Shown: positions 39,757 through 50,725 of the stretch, one piece after another
Position numbering within the stretch: position 1 is the stretch's first letter
Layout: each line of letters starts with the position of its first letter
Assembly: GCA_014529385.2 (NCBI GenBank)
Contig: CM043969.1
Coordinates: forward strand, 11,511,001 to 11,575,000
Reading direction: 5' to 3'
Source of the DNA: Adiantum capillus-veneris
Lineage: Eukaryota > Streptophyta > Polypodiopsida > Polypodiales > Pteridaceae
Length of the DNA: 64,000 nucleotides
Position numbers and translations under genes: made by a program
Notes under the pieces: model-generated
Told to the model about the DNA's origin: nothing
Databases searched by the model: none
The model's input: only the letters and a program-made list of their open reading frames with translations

Positions 39757-42700
39757 ATGAGGATCGTCTCGTAGAACGTGCAGGGACTAGGTGGGCTCCA
39801 GTTTCAGCAACAGTGGGGCCGATTGCGGCAGGAGCTTCAGCGTTGCCTTGTGGGAGGAGAGATTGATCTCCTTATGCTTCAGGAGCACCATCTGTCTGAG
39901 GGCCACATGCGATGTGGTCAGATTTTGCGTGGACGATATGATACCTTTTGGTCAGCTGCTTTTGGACCTGGAGGCATCCAGGGTGGGGTATGTATGACTA
40001 TTGCAGACTCATTGCAGCAGGCCATTGTGGGCAGAGGGATTATTGTGCAAGGCAGGGCTCAGTGGATTACTATGCAGGTTCAAGGTGGCCTTATGGGCTT
40101 CCTGAACATCTACGCGCCCAATATGGCGAGTGCTCGTGCAGAGTTTTGGTCACAGATTGTTGAGTCTTTGCCACAGGCTGACCATTGGTGTGTAGGAGGG
40201 GACTTCAACATGTTGGAGGACCCTTCTGACAGGATTGGAGGCAGCCATGCTACTGTGCATGGAGTCGAGTTAGCAACTTGGGAGAGGTTGTGTATGACTT
40301 TGAGGGTCTCGGACACATGGCAGCACTCTGGCTTTGTGAGGCCTCCAGAGAGTCTTGCCTTCTCTAGGTCGGACCGCAAAGTGGGAGGAGTGAATCTATC
40401 GCGGATAGATCGCTTCTACACTAGTGGCCACTTCAGTGACTTGGGGGGATCAGTGGGCATCCTGGCAGGGATATCCTTCTCGGACCATGCACCAGTGATC
40501 CTCACAGTGGCAGACAGGCAGAGGAGTGGGAGCATGATGCTCCGCATCCCAGAGCGGGTCTTGTTGGACTCAGCACTCAGAGAGAGGGTAGAGGCTCTTT
40601 GGACAGAGGGCATGGACAGCCAAGCTCTACCTGCAGACATAGTGGCCTTAGGCCTAGCTCAGCTTAGCCACTTTTTTCTTCAGGAGTCTCTGGCTCGACG
40701 GGCTGCAGCGACTGCAGTGAGAGAGGAGGAGCAACGTCTCAGACGAGGCATTGCTTCACTACAGAGGATGCAGGAGCAGCATCCAGACAGTCCATGGTTG
40801 GAGGAGCAATTATAGTAGGCTCGCCAAGAGCTTGCTTGCACAGAGGAGAGGCGTCATGAGTTTGCCTTTCATCGACAGGCATCTCAGTGGACTCAGGTGG
40901 GTGACAGAGTGACAGGTGCTTTTTTTGAGACACTAGGACCTCGGCACTCGCATGCCAAGGTCAATCAGTTGAGGAGACCCGATGGGTCAGTTGTTTGTGA
41001 GCCCGAGGATATGCGTGCAGTTGCTACTGACTTTTACCGTGAGTTACTTTCGGTTGAGCCTCAGTCAGAGCGGCAGGGTGCATGCAGGGAGCAGGTTTGG
41101 GCACAGATGCCTTGTCTTGTGACTGAGGAGATGCGCCAGAGGCTAGAGATGCCTCTTCAGCTTGAGGAGCTGCACACGGCTCTTAGGGCCCTCCCTCGTG
41201 GTAGCTGTCCAGGTGAGGATGGGCTGACTCCCAGCTTCTTCTTGGATTACTGGGACCTGCTTGGCCCAGATCTATGTGGTGCCTTTCAGTACATTCTGCA
41301 CACAGGAGTGATGCCGGATAGCATGAGTGAGGACCTGATTTACCTCATTCCAAAGGAGGGTGGCTCCTTGGATGAGATTCGACAGTGGCGCCCCATCACC
41401 ATCCTCAACTCAGCCTACAAAATTCTTGCCAAGGCTCTGAGTTTGAGGATTCAACCACTTTTGGAGAGCCTTATATATGGGACTCAGACAGGTTTTGTCA
41501 AGGAACCCAGTATCCTTGACAACATCTTCAATTTCTCGGAGGCTTCTGCCCTGGCACGGCTCCATGGGGAGGACCTTGTGATTCTTCTTCTCGATTTTGA
41601 GAAGGCATACGACAGAGTTGACTGGGACTTTCTAGAGGGCACTCTACGCAGGATGGGCTTCCCAGATGCTTGGATCAGAGGGGTGTCAGCTTTGTACAGA
41701 CAGGCTCACAGTCAGGTGATTTTGGCAGGAGGTAGAGGTGAGCGCTTCATGCTCACACGATCGGTCAGACAGGGTTGTCTTCTTGCCCCCTTTCTCTTTC
41801 TGTTCTATGCGGAGGCGATGAGCAGATTTTTGGTCTCGTAGCACGTTGGTTTGAGGGGCTTAGCACTCCCTATACGGGGAGTTGAGCTTCTGGACGCTGA
41901 GTTTGCCGACGACTCAGTCTTGTACTTAGAGGGCCAGGAGGCCAATCTACACAGATGTGAGCAGGCTTTGGAGACCTTCTGTTGTGCATCGGGCGCACTT
42001 ATCAACTGGAGAAAGACAGTGGCTTTCTCGGTTGGCAGTGCTCCTGTGCCAGATTGGATGCCAGGAGAGGGTTTCATGTGGATTCCTCCAGGGACTGCAG
42101 TTCGGTACTTGGGTTGTCAGGTTGGTTTGGACTTGTCCCCCGAGCAGCAGATTGCTCCTCTTCTCCTGTCTATCAGGAGAAAGCTGTTACATTGGAGCTC
42201 TGCACGACTTTCGCTGGCTGGTAGAGTAGTAGTTGCCAACCAGGTGTTGTTGGCGACTATGTGGTACATCACTTCTTGCTGGATCTTCTCGAGTTCTTGT
42301 ATCAGCCACATAGAGAGGCTGATCAGGAACTTCCTTTGGTCAGGTCGTGACACTCAGATTGCCCGAGCCAAGGTGGCTTGGTCGGTCATCACACTTCCTT
42401 GTTCTCAGGGAGGGCTTGGGATCATTGATCCAGCACAGCAGAGCAGAGCCCTTCTTGGGAAGTTCGTCGTCAAAGGACTTCTTCCAGGCGAGGAGCCCTG
42501 GAAGGAGTTCTTGCTGCAGAGGCTTCGTGCCAGGGTGCCTCAATCAGGAGGCCCTTGGCAACCTTCGACCAGATGGATCTTTACAGAGTTGCACCGAGTT
42601 GGTTTGAGCAGGAGACTGGAGGACCGCTTCGCTGTGAGTTTGCTTCGATCTTGGGAGGGGAGCTCCTACGGCGTGGCCTAGAGCAGAGATAGGAGACATG

Positions 42701-44117
42701 CACAGAGGAGCGCCTACGACATCCCCTCGTCTGGAACCCCATGGTTAGCACTCAAAGAGGCCACTTGTTTGGGAGTCGGCCTCATGTTTCTTGGGGTCCC
42801 ATGGCAGCAGGTCTAGCGCGCTCTCTAGGTGACTAGCTAGAGTTCACAGGTTTGTCAGAGGAGCTGCAGGGTGTCCAGTTACAAGGCATGACAGGGGTGA
42901 AGAGCATGTGTCAGGACATCTCAGAGTCAGTTCCAGCTGAGTGGTTCACGCCTCTCGAGCCAGTAGCACCCAGGTGGATGGGAGCCTTCACACGACTGGA
43001 GGTTCTCATTTCAATCAGGGCCTGCTCAGAGACTGTCCCAGCCCTTTTCTTCGAGCTTCAGGGTGGGGGAAGATTACAACGAGTTGCAGTAGAGGCCCCG
43101 CAGGTAGCAGAGAGCTGTTTCCAGACGATCCGAGTTGTGGGCATCTGTGGGAGGACTTGCGTCATAGACCCTGACCCAGCAGCTCTTGAGACTGGACACT
43201 GGAGGCTATGGGCTTGGGAGTGTTGTCCACTGGCACGAGTACAGTGGGATCCTGGTGAGTGGCTATGGAGGGACCCATTCTCTTCTGCAGACCGCCTAGG
43301 AGTCCCCTTCTTTCAGTACACTGTTCGGCTAGGACGTCATATACTTGCAGCACAGAGAGAGGCCCACCCCGCTGCAGCACGTCACTGGCAGGAGGAGGGC
43401 CTCACAGTGGAGTTCTTGGCAGCCTTTTGGCAGAGGCTATGGGACTCCAGACAGCCGAGGCGCGTCACTTTGTTTTAGTGGCTAGTTGCACACAGAGCCA
43501 CAACAGTAGGGAGCTGGCTTGTACATAGTGGTCTATCGGCCGCATGTGCAGCCTGTGACCAATTGGTGGAGAGTCAGCGGCATTGTCTTTGGGACTGTCC
43601 CTCGGCCCAGCAGGTGTGGCTACGATTTCTTCAGCTGATGCCTGCCCTCTCCTCGGCTCGACAGTACACTTGGGGGGCAGCCGCTTAGTCCACCCTCACG
43701 GGCCCGGCACTTCAGTTTGAGCTATCTTCCACCAGCGGATGATAGTGATGCAGGGGGGGCGACCTACACTCCAGTCTGCTGCAGAGCTTACTCCACAGGA
43801 GTGGTGCAGTGAGAGAGAAGTGTTGGGAGCTCATCAGTGGCCTGACACTTTGGTTCATCTGGCGGGCCCGCTGTTTTCGCATCTTTGAGGCTCGCCCTGT
43901 GCCGCCAGTAGAGACTGTTGGTGACTTTTGGCTAGAGTTGATCCATACTCTCAGAGGACAGCTTGAGGGACTACAGGGCAACTCCGACGGCATGGAGGAG
44001 CGCCGCGAGGCTTTCCTTCGACTCTGGCGCCCTGGGCCTTTCTACACCATAGTCCAGGGGGTGCTCAGATGGCACTACTGTCCACCTGTGTTGCTCTTCC
44101 CTCCTCCCATCTCTTGA
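39757..44117 (+). pseudogene. LINE-2 copy B ORF2 with intact RT palm
   Basis: The ATG at 39757 opens MRIVS, but a TAG replaces the W of WNVQG. The endonuclease continues to 40815 (GGDFNMLEDPSDRIGG, SFSDHAPV), then TAG TAG exactly as in copy A. RT at 40897-41841 has PGEDGLTPSFF, LLLDFEKAYDRVDW (motif A) and RQGCLLAPFLF (motif B, with the usual P changed to L). A TAG also shared with copy A precedes FADDSVLYLEG. The C-terminal part has further TAGs at about 43477 and 43686. It cannot give one protein, but all RT blocks exist. Confidence 0.9.
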
Positions 44118-44263
44118 TTTAGCCTCATTGTATATATGCTGTTTTTTCATTGGGAGAGTCTCCCCATCATGCTTGTTGTAGCCCTCTCTTGCAGAGGTGG
44201 TTGTAGCCCTATGGGCAGTTTTCATTAACTAATAGAAGGATCTTTTTCTGGAAAAAAAAAAAA

Positions 44264-44615
44264 GTACAAGGGAGCGGTTAGGGTTTCACTCTCAGACTTT
44301 GCGTCCAGATGATCTGAGAAGTGAGGCCCTCACCCACTAATTTAAAGGTCACAAGGGATGCCCAAAAGCAGAGCCCCAAAAGCTTCAAGTCAAAAGCAAC
44401 TGCTCTCTCTCTCTCTCTCACAGAGAGTCAAAACTTGAAAGCAAAAGCATTCTCTCTCTCTTTCTCATTGCGTACAGAAAAAGCAAGATTCGCGTTGCTC
44501 ATCACTATTAGATAAATAAATTGAAAAAAAAAACACCTGCGCGATATTCGGAAATTAGGGTTTTTGGCAGAAATTAGGGTTTTTGTTGTCCGCAGCCACG
44601 TCATCACTTTGTGAC
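44264..44615 (-). repeat. G2 5' LTR, truncated by LINE-2 copy B
   Basis: It begins GTACAAGGGAGCGG, matching an interior position of the 37444-38010 LTR, and ends TCACTTTGTGACA. About 187 bp of R/U5 is missing. Confidence 0.9.
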
Positions 44616-44620
44616 ACGTG

Positions 44621-47069
44621 CTTTAGCAGGATTGACTTGAAGAGTAGATATCATCAGATCAGGATAGCGCCGGGAGACGTCTACAAGACAGCTTTTCGGA
44701 CGACTTTTGGGTTATTTGAGTTTTAGGTGATGCCTGTTGGCTTAACCAATGCTCCTGCGACATTTAACCGGATGATGGACAGGATTTTTCGAGAGTACAA
44801 GCTATTTGTTGGCACTTTCTTTGACGACATCATCGTTTTCTCCAAGAATGAGGCAAAACACAGAGATCATCTGCTTCAGGTCTCTCAGGCATTACGAGAT
44901 CACAAGTTACTGATTAATGCAAAGAAAAGTGAATTTTTCCTACCAGAGATACACTTTTTGGGACACATTGTGTCAACAGCAGGAGTGCAAATGGATCCAG
45001 CCAAGATAGAGACTATCCGTGATTGGCCCGACTTGAGGCAAAGGGGAAGCAACCTCTGCAAACTTTTGTACGAACTGCTTGTAGTAATGAACACAATCCC
45101 AAGAAGCTTCTAACTTCATGGACATTCCTATCTTGACACAGAAAGGAGTACCTTTCTCGTGGGGACCCAGAGAGGTGACTGCCTTTCAGACATTGAAAGA
45201 GAAATTGACTACGGGACCAATTTTGACTTTGCCGGACTTGCAAAAGTCATTTGAAGTATATTGTGATGCTTGTGGTCGTAGTCTGGGTGCGGTCTTGATG
45301 CAAGAAGGGCATGTCATAGCTTACGAGAGCCGTTTGTTCTCTAGGCCAGAGATGACAACACAGATCTATGAGAGAGAGCTTTTGGTGGTTATCCATGCTC
45401 TTACTCAGTGGCGGCATTACCTACTCGGAGCAGATTTTACTGTCTTTACAGACCATCAGAGTTTGCACTACTTCTTGTTACAGAAGCAGCTTTTGGAAAA
45501 GCAGATGCAGTGGGCGAACATCTTGTCACAGTTCCACTTCCACATTGCCCATGCGCAGGGACAGAAGAATGTGGTGGCAGATGCTTTGTCTCAGAAACCG
45601 TTGGTTCTGGCTATTTCCACGATACATCATAGGAGCTTCGAGGATATGGTCGATCAGTATGCCACAGATACAGATTTTGCATATATTTTCACACGGATAC
45701 GGGATGGGGAGACAGTAGCGGGATACTCCCTTCGGGAAGGCTACTTGATGAAAAAGACTATGTTGTGCGTTACACAACCGTTGAGGGAAAAGGTTATGAC
45801 TGAATGCCACTGTCCACCTTTTACGGGTCACCGCGGCATTGCTACCACCATGAAAGGGGTAGAGAGATACTTCTTTTGGCGGAGACTCAAGAAGGACGTG
45901 GAAGAGTTTGTGCGCAGTTGCTTGGTATGCCAGAAGGTCAAGTTTGACAGGTATAAGGCACAAGGATTGTTACAGCCTTTACCCATACCCACCCGCCCCT
46001 GGGAAAGTATAGTGATGGATTTCATTTTTGATCTCCCGAGAACACACAGTGGCCACGGTGGTATCTGGACTGTTATTGACAGATTTAGCAAACAGGCTCA
46101 TTTCATTCCAGTGAAGAAAACAGTCAAGCCGGATCACTTAGCAAGACTGTTTGTGGCCCAGATTTTCAGATTACATGGCATGCCTGAGACGATTGTCTCC
46201 GACAGAGACCCCAGATTTACGAGTTTGTTTTGGAAGGCAATTTGGGAGAACATTGGCACGCGGTTGCAGTTCTCGGCATCGTTCCACCCGCAAATTGACG
46301 GACAATCCAAGATTGCCAATTCACTGGTTCTAGATTTATTCAAGTCTTATATCTCAGATCAGAAGACTCAATGGGAAAGATATTTACCTTTGGTGGAATT
46401 TGCCTACAATAACACAATACACTCTTTGACAGGGAAGGCGCCATTTGAGATTGTTGAAGGTGCTGCAAAGGTTCCACCCTTCCTGAGCACGAAAGATAAG
46501 ATCTTTGAAGCGGATGAATATACGCGAGATCTGGATACGGCTTTTGCCAAGGTTCGCAGGACTTTGCAGAAGTCTCAAGAACGACAAAAAAAGGCAGCGG
46601 ATCGCCATCGTCACGACATGAAATTGAAGGAGGATGATTGGGTGCTCTTACGTTTTGAGAAGGCACGCCTATGAAAGAAAAAGGGAAAGGAGAGGCTTTT
46701 TCCAAAGCTTAGTATGCGATACTACGGCCCTTTCCAGATCACCGAAAAGATAAATGATGTCTCCTTCCGATTGAAACTGCCAGATACTTGGAGGATTCAC
46801 AATGCATTGCATGTGAGTCTCTTGAAACCTTTTAGGGGTGATGTATTTGATGATGGGGAGCCTGATGAGCAACCCGAAGTGGAAAAAAACGAGGAGATCC
46901 TTGTTCCTGAACAGATTTGGCACATAAGGATACGAAGACTAAAGGTAAAGTCCGAAGGCGGTTCTTGGTTAAGTTCAAGAACTTTCCTGCATTTGATGCG
47001 AAGTGGATGGAGGAGGAGGACCTAGCAGATACTCCTCGGATTGTGAAACTTTACCTCAATGTTTTGGTT
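44621..47069 (+). pseudogene. pol: G1 pol: RT end, RNase H, integrase, chromodomain
   Basis: RT continues with FSRIDLKSRYHQIRIAPGD, a TAG in place of Q near 44724, PVGLTNAPATFNRMMDRIF and the catalytic FFDDIIVFS. RNase H follows (FEVYCDACGRSLGAVL, YERELLVV, FTDHQSLHYF). The integrase zinc finger is H-H-C-C (GHRGIATT...CLVCQ). The core has MDFIFDLP and VSDRDPRF, but IDGQSKIANS shows K where the catalytic E belongs. A TGA at 46672 precedes [15 protein letters not shown]-type sequence. After a 1-bp loss near 46920 there is a chromodomain ([20 protein letters not shown]). A segment of about 85 bp at 45039-45123 is inverted in place. Confidence 0.92.
45039..45123 (-). other. In-place micro-inversion within G1 pol
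   Basis: Between the RT connection and RNase H the plus strand makes no sense, but the minus strand encodes VHEVRSFLGLCS and YKQFVQKFAEVASP. That is the tether normally found here in the forward orientation. Confidence 0.8.
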
Positions 47070-47658
47070 TAGCATAGTCTACTCCAAACGGAACCCAGAA
47101 ATTCACCTTGGCCAAAGATCTGGTGCAGTGGGATGCACAAGAGGGGAGTCACTCCACTCCTTTGTCAACAGATGCCTTGATTTTGATACTAAAGTCACTG
47201 ATGTCGCTTTGAGCTTCAGGGATACTGAGAGCTGACAGTATTCTGCTGGATGACTTTATGAAATGGAATTCCTGATAATGATACTGATTTGTTTCTTCAC
47301 CTCTTTTGAGTGCAGGAACTAATAGAGGCAATGACTGCAGCATTTTGGTCTACTTGATCTCGAATAGACATGGTTGCAATAGGGGTTAGTCAATCGGACA
47401 TCGATGAGGTCCCGATTGGACCTAGATGTGATTGCTAGCTACATTGCCGATAAATCATGGTCTAAGATCCGAATGAATGTTAAATGTCATGTGATGTCCT
47501 GTGATGTCGTGTGATGTGACTGTCGATTTGGTACATGTGCTAGATGTGTGTTCCTAGAACGTAGGTACTAACAGTCAGTGTCTGCTAAGACGGTTTATGG
47601 CTTTTGTTGGTTTTGCAGGCGTAATCGCGATCGATTACAATGCTTTCAACAGGGGGTA
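47070..47658 (+). other. G1 3' untranslated region and polypurine tract
   Basis: Non-coding stretch between the pol stop and the 3' LTR. Its reverse complement is present at 38011-38587 in G2. AACAGGGGGTA directly before the LTR is the likely polypurine tract for plus-strand priming. Confidence 0.8.
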
Positions 47659-48297
47659 TGTCACAAAGTGATGACGCGGCTACCGACAGCAGAAACCCTA
47701 ATTTCTGGCTGAAACCCTGAAATTCCTGCAAACCCTAAAATCTGCCAAAAACCCTAATTTGCAGCAAACCCTAATTTCAGGCTGAAACCCTAATTCAGCA
47801 AACCCTAATTCTGCCGGGGGTGCCCCGTCGCAGCAACAATATGGATTTCCATGATTTGCGGCAGAATTTGTGTTGGCAGCTTTCTTGCTTTTTCTATGCA
47901 AATAGCAAGAGAAAGAGAGAGAACAAGTCTTTTGCTTTTTCTCTGGGACTCTCAGAGAGAGAGAGAAAGGGCAGATGCTTTTGGCTTTCAGAGATTTTGG
48001 TTTTGGAGCTTTTGGGGCTCTGCTTTTGGGCATCCCTTGTAACCTTTAAATAAGTGGTGAGGGCTTCACTTCTCAGAGCATCCGGACGCAGAGTCTGAGT
48101 AAAACCCTAGCCACTCTCTTGTACTTTGATCTGATTAATATAAAAAGAAATACCGAAAGGGGCGCAAGTCTTTGGGGCCAATATCTCTAGGCACGGAACT
48201 CCGCCAGGCCAGTGCAAATCTATTGTGAATTGTTTTGAAGTGGTTATTTGGTGTTGTCGCGATTGATTCTTGACTTAGAGTGTCCAAGTTTGTTACA
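47659..48297 (+). repeat. G1 3' LTR
   Basis: 639 bp, TGTCACAAAG...TGTTACA, colinear with the 5' LTR including the telo-box array (one motif reads AAACCCTGA). Differences are scattered substitutions and small indels. Confidence 0.92.
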
Positions 48298-48891
48298 AAC
48301 TGCATATAAGCCACAAGGATGCATTGGACAGTCTTGAGACATACATGAAGTGGCCGCGTGGACAGCTTCCAATAATTCAACTTAGAATGTAGGCGTTGGA
48401 GCACCCAATCCAGTTTCTGCATAGCTGATACATTCCAACCCAACGGATAACCCAAATGGCGAACCAGAACATGTGGAGGAACAATCTCCCCAGGCCACAA
48501 TATCTTATGCCAATCACACTCCTTCAGAGGCAATAGTTTGGATTTACAAACGTTGACTTTGAGACCTGCTGCCAATCCAAACAAGTGAAGAGTATGCATA
48601 ATTTGTTGTACATCATCATAATGATTGCGAGGCATAAACAAAGAGTCATCCGCATAGGCCTGACCAGCAAACTGCCGTCCCGAAGGTAAAGTCAGGCCAT
48701 GTAGCCTACCAGTGGAAGTCAAGGAATCCACATACATAAACAAGGGGTGAGTAGCGATCGCATAAAGCAAAGCACTCAAAGGGCAGCCCTGTCTCACCGA
48801 CCGTCCCAAAGGCCAAGATTCTGTAAGAGATCCATCCAGCAAGCCTGCAGAAGTGTTGTGTGCATACAAGAAAAGCACTGCATGGGATAGC
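48298..48891 (-). mobile_element. LINE-4, 5' part: RT palm
   Basis: On the minus strand this encodes TLSHAVLFLYAHNTSAGL, SVRQGCPLSALLYAIATHP (motif B), QAYADDSLFMPRNHYDD (motif C) and QCILVAYMQF. The frame continues into FYLPLLLWPR at 34368 once G1 is removed. It is 5'-truncated at 48891, with GTCATAGTTGCA following at 48892-48903. Confidence 0.9.
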
Positions 48892-48984
48892 GTCATAGTT
48901 GCATACCCTTACTTGCACAGTTAAGTCAATTAAGCATATATGAACAATCATTTAAGTCATTTATTAACAAGTGACTTTGACATC

Positions 48985-49470
48985 AGACTGACCTATGATT
49001 CGACGTTCGCACATCAGATCCTTCCCAGAGTGCAATGGGAGGCCATTAGAGTAGTCGGCTCTCATGGAAAGCGTCGTTGTGTTGATCCTCGTTTCTCTTC
49101 AAGGATTGCTAGCCTATGGAGACTTTGGGTGTGTCGTCCCCTATTTGAGCTTTGGCATTGGCCTCACTCTGACCCTGCATATGCACCGGTCTCTTTCTTC
49201 AAGTACACTGTCAGGATTGGACGGTTATCATTGATACATTAGCAGAGGGAGAAGCCCACCTGTATAAGTTTCTGGTAACATTCAGGTCTCTCAAGCTTAT
49301 ATGCAGCAGCTTTGGTCCGCCATCTGGGACTTACATACGGAGCGACGTATTTCCTTCTTTATGTGGATGATTGCTCATGTAGGACTTTCAGTTGGGAGTT
49401 GATTAGCTACTATGGGTCATGATCCCTTATGCCCTCACTGTTCTTCCACTCTCCCTGAGTCACTTGCTCA
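48985..49470 (+). pseudogene. LINE-2-like ORF2 C-terminal fragment
   Basis: The open stretch QWEAIRVVGSHGKRRCVDPR, LWRLWVCRPLFELWHW and VSFFKYTVRIGRLS parallels CFQRIRVVGICGRTCVIDPD and VPFFQYTVRLGRH of LINE-2. A decayed zinc region (MGHDPLCPHCSSTLPESLAH) lies near 49412. It is diverged, with stops. Confidence 0.72.
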
Positions 49471-49818
49471 TTCTCTTATTGGTCCGGCACATCAAAGTCG
49501 GGCCCTGCTAGGGAAGCTGGTTATTCGGGGATTGCTTCCAGACACGGAGCCTTGGAAGGCTCTTCTCCTACATCGACTACTTGTGAGGACTTCCCCTACT
49601 GCGGCCCTTGGCCTCCGGATCTTGACCGAGATGCGCCGCACCGGGCTCAGCAGAGGATAGGAGGACAAATTTGCATTGAGTGTTCTCATCAGGGCTTGGG
49701 AGCTCTTATGACCAAGCCTCAGACAACGGCGACCAGAATTCTCGGAGGAGCGCCTAAGGCATGGACCAGGGCCACATGCTTGGCAGCTGGTCGCATATGG
49801 CCTGGGTCCAATTGGTTG
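49471..49818 (+). pseudogene. LINE-2-like RT thumb fragment, out of order
   Basis: IGPAHQSRALLGKLVIRGLL and WKALLLHRLL correspond to IDQAQQSRALLGKLVVRGLL and WKEFLLQRLR of LINE-2. In LINE-2 that part lies about 700 bp upstream of the fragment at 48985-49470. Here the order is swapped, so two pieces were joined. Confidence 0.75.
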
Positions 49819-50100
49819 CTGTGGAAAAAAGTGATTTAATCCCGTCGATGGAACCATAAAGAAATACCGAAAGGGGCGCCTAAGTTAGGGGCCAATCTGG
49901 TGTCTGTCTACTCATACAGGTGCAATCTAGCAGCCTGTATCCCTCTCCCCTTTGTTGTGTCTTGAAAGTACAGGTAAAATAGACGACTAATAATGGGTGA
50001 AAGCTAAATCAAGGTTTAAAGTAAAGTCTACCGCCCTTTTTGGATTGAACAGGCCGGTTTCATGGTTCCATTGCCGGGATTAAATCACTTTTTTCCATAG
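49819..50100 (+). mobile_element. Gypsy R-U5 and PBS flanked by a 39-bp inverted repeat
   Basis: Arms 49819-49857 and 50062-50100 are inverted copies matching at 36 of 39 positions. The interior (49858-50061) begins AAAGAAATACCGAAAGGGGC, like the R region of the G1 LTR, and ends TTTCA. TGGTTCCATTGCCGGGAT at 50063-50080 immediately follows and fits a primer site for a tRNA ending TCCCGGCAATGGAACCA, not initiator Met. No U3 is visible upstream. Confidence 0.6.
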
Positions 50101-50125
50101 AAGTGAGCCTTGGTCAGTTTTCGGC

Positions 50126-50725
50126 TTGAAGACACAGGGGATCATAGACGAGACACAGGGAATTGTAATTATGGCTGACAGACCAGATGATGTGACTGAA
50201 GAGGTTTCCTCTTCACAGGGTCAACAGACACATGAAGTGGGTGAGTCCTCAAGACCACCACAGACTGATGATGATATATTCAGGACCCAGTTGGCTACTG
50301 CTGTGGCTATGTTCACACAAGTAATGCAGAACCCAAGGTTTTTAGCCTTTCTGCAACCTCCTGTTCCGTCTCAGCAAGTTGGGTCACTGGATCATATTCA
50401 AAAGCCTGTTAAGGCTCGAGCACAGGTGATTCATACCGCACAGTCAATGGAAACACCTATACACTTGACGGAGAACATGCAGTCTCCACAACCTGTGCCT
50501 AAGGTGCAAGAACAGGTGGCTGAGATGCCAGTTTTTCAAGCTGTACCAGTTCAGCCCGCCACCTTTCAACAGCCTATAGCTGGTTCTAATGGGCAGGGAA
50601 GCAACTTACAGGCTATGCAACAGGTCTTCCCACCACCTTCAGTACACCCTGAAAATGCGCCAGATCGCCTGTACAGCGGTCCCCTTGCGTCCCCGAACCT
50701 CCTGGGGGTATTAGGGTCCGTTTAG
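50126..50725 (+). pseudogene. gag: Gypsy gag N-terminal fragment
   Basis: The open frame contains MADRPDDVTEEVSSSQGQ, DIFRTQLATAVAMFTQVMQN and a glutamine/proline-rich stretch (VQPATFQQPIAGSNGQG). This resembles the variable N-terminus of plant gypsy gag. The sequence departs at about 50670 before the conserved gag core, so it is a 3'-truncated fragment following the R-U5/PBS at 49819-50100. Confidence 0.55.

Larger units (their letters stand above)
38588..44263 (+). mobile_element. LINE-2 copy B, 5'-truncated
   Basis: It matches copy A from about 18744 to the A tail (12 A's at 44252-44263). The left junction is in the G2 3' untranslated region and the right junction lies inside the G2 5' LTR. 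These two sites are not adjacent in an intact element, and no target duplication is visible. It keeps RT motif A, which copy A lacks. Confidence 0.92.
37444..44615 (-). mobile_element. G2: inverted gypsy remnant inside G1
   Basis: Same gypsy family as G1 in the opposite orientation. It retains the 3' LTR (37444-38010), the 3' untranslated region (38011-38587, reverse complement of about 47075-47658) and part of the 5' LTR (44264-44615). All of gag-pol and the PBS are missing and their place is taken by LINE-2 copy B. CGTGC duplications flank it. Confidence 0.9.
34369..48297 (+). mobile_element. G1: chromodomain Ty3/gypsy element, split by G2
   Basis: It has a 5' LTR (34369-35014), PBS, gag, pol and 3' LTR (47659-48297). 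The RT gene is interrupted at 37443/44616 by G2; removing G2 plus one CGTGC copy restores the frame through [20 protein letters not shown]. LTRs begin TGTCACAAAG and end TGTTACA. Its flanks AAAAC and AAC within LINE-4 agree with a short target duplication that lost two A's. The LTRs are similar but clearly diverged, so this is not a recent insertion. Confidence 0.93.

Noticed and set aside
49819-50100. MITE or DNA transposon with 39-bp terminal inverted repeats
   Set aside because: No target duplication is seen. The interior resembles an LTR R region, and the right arm is a primer site followed by gag.
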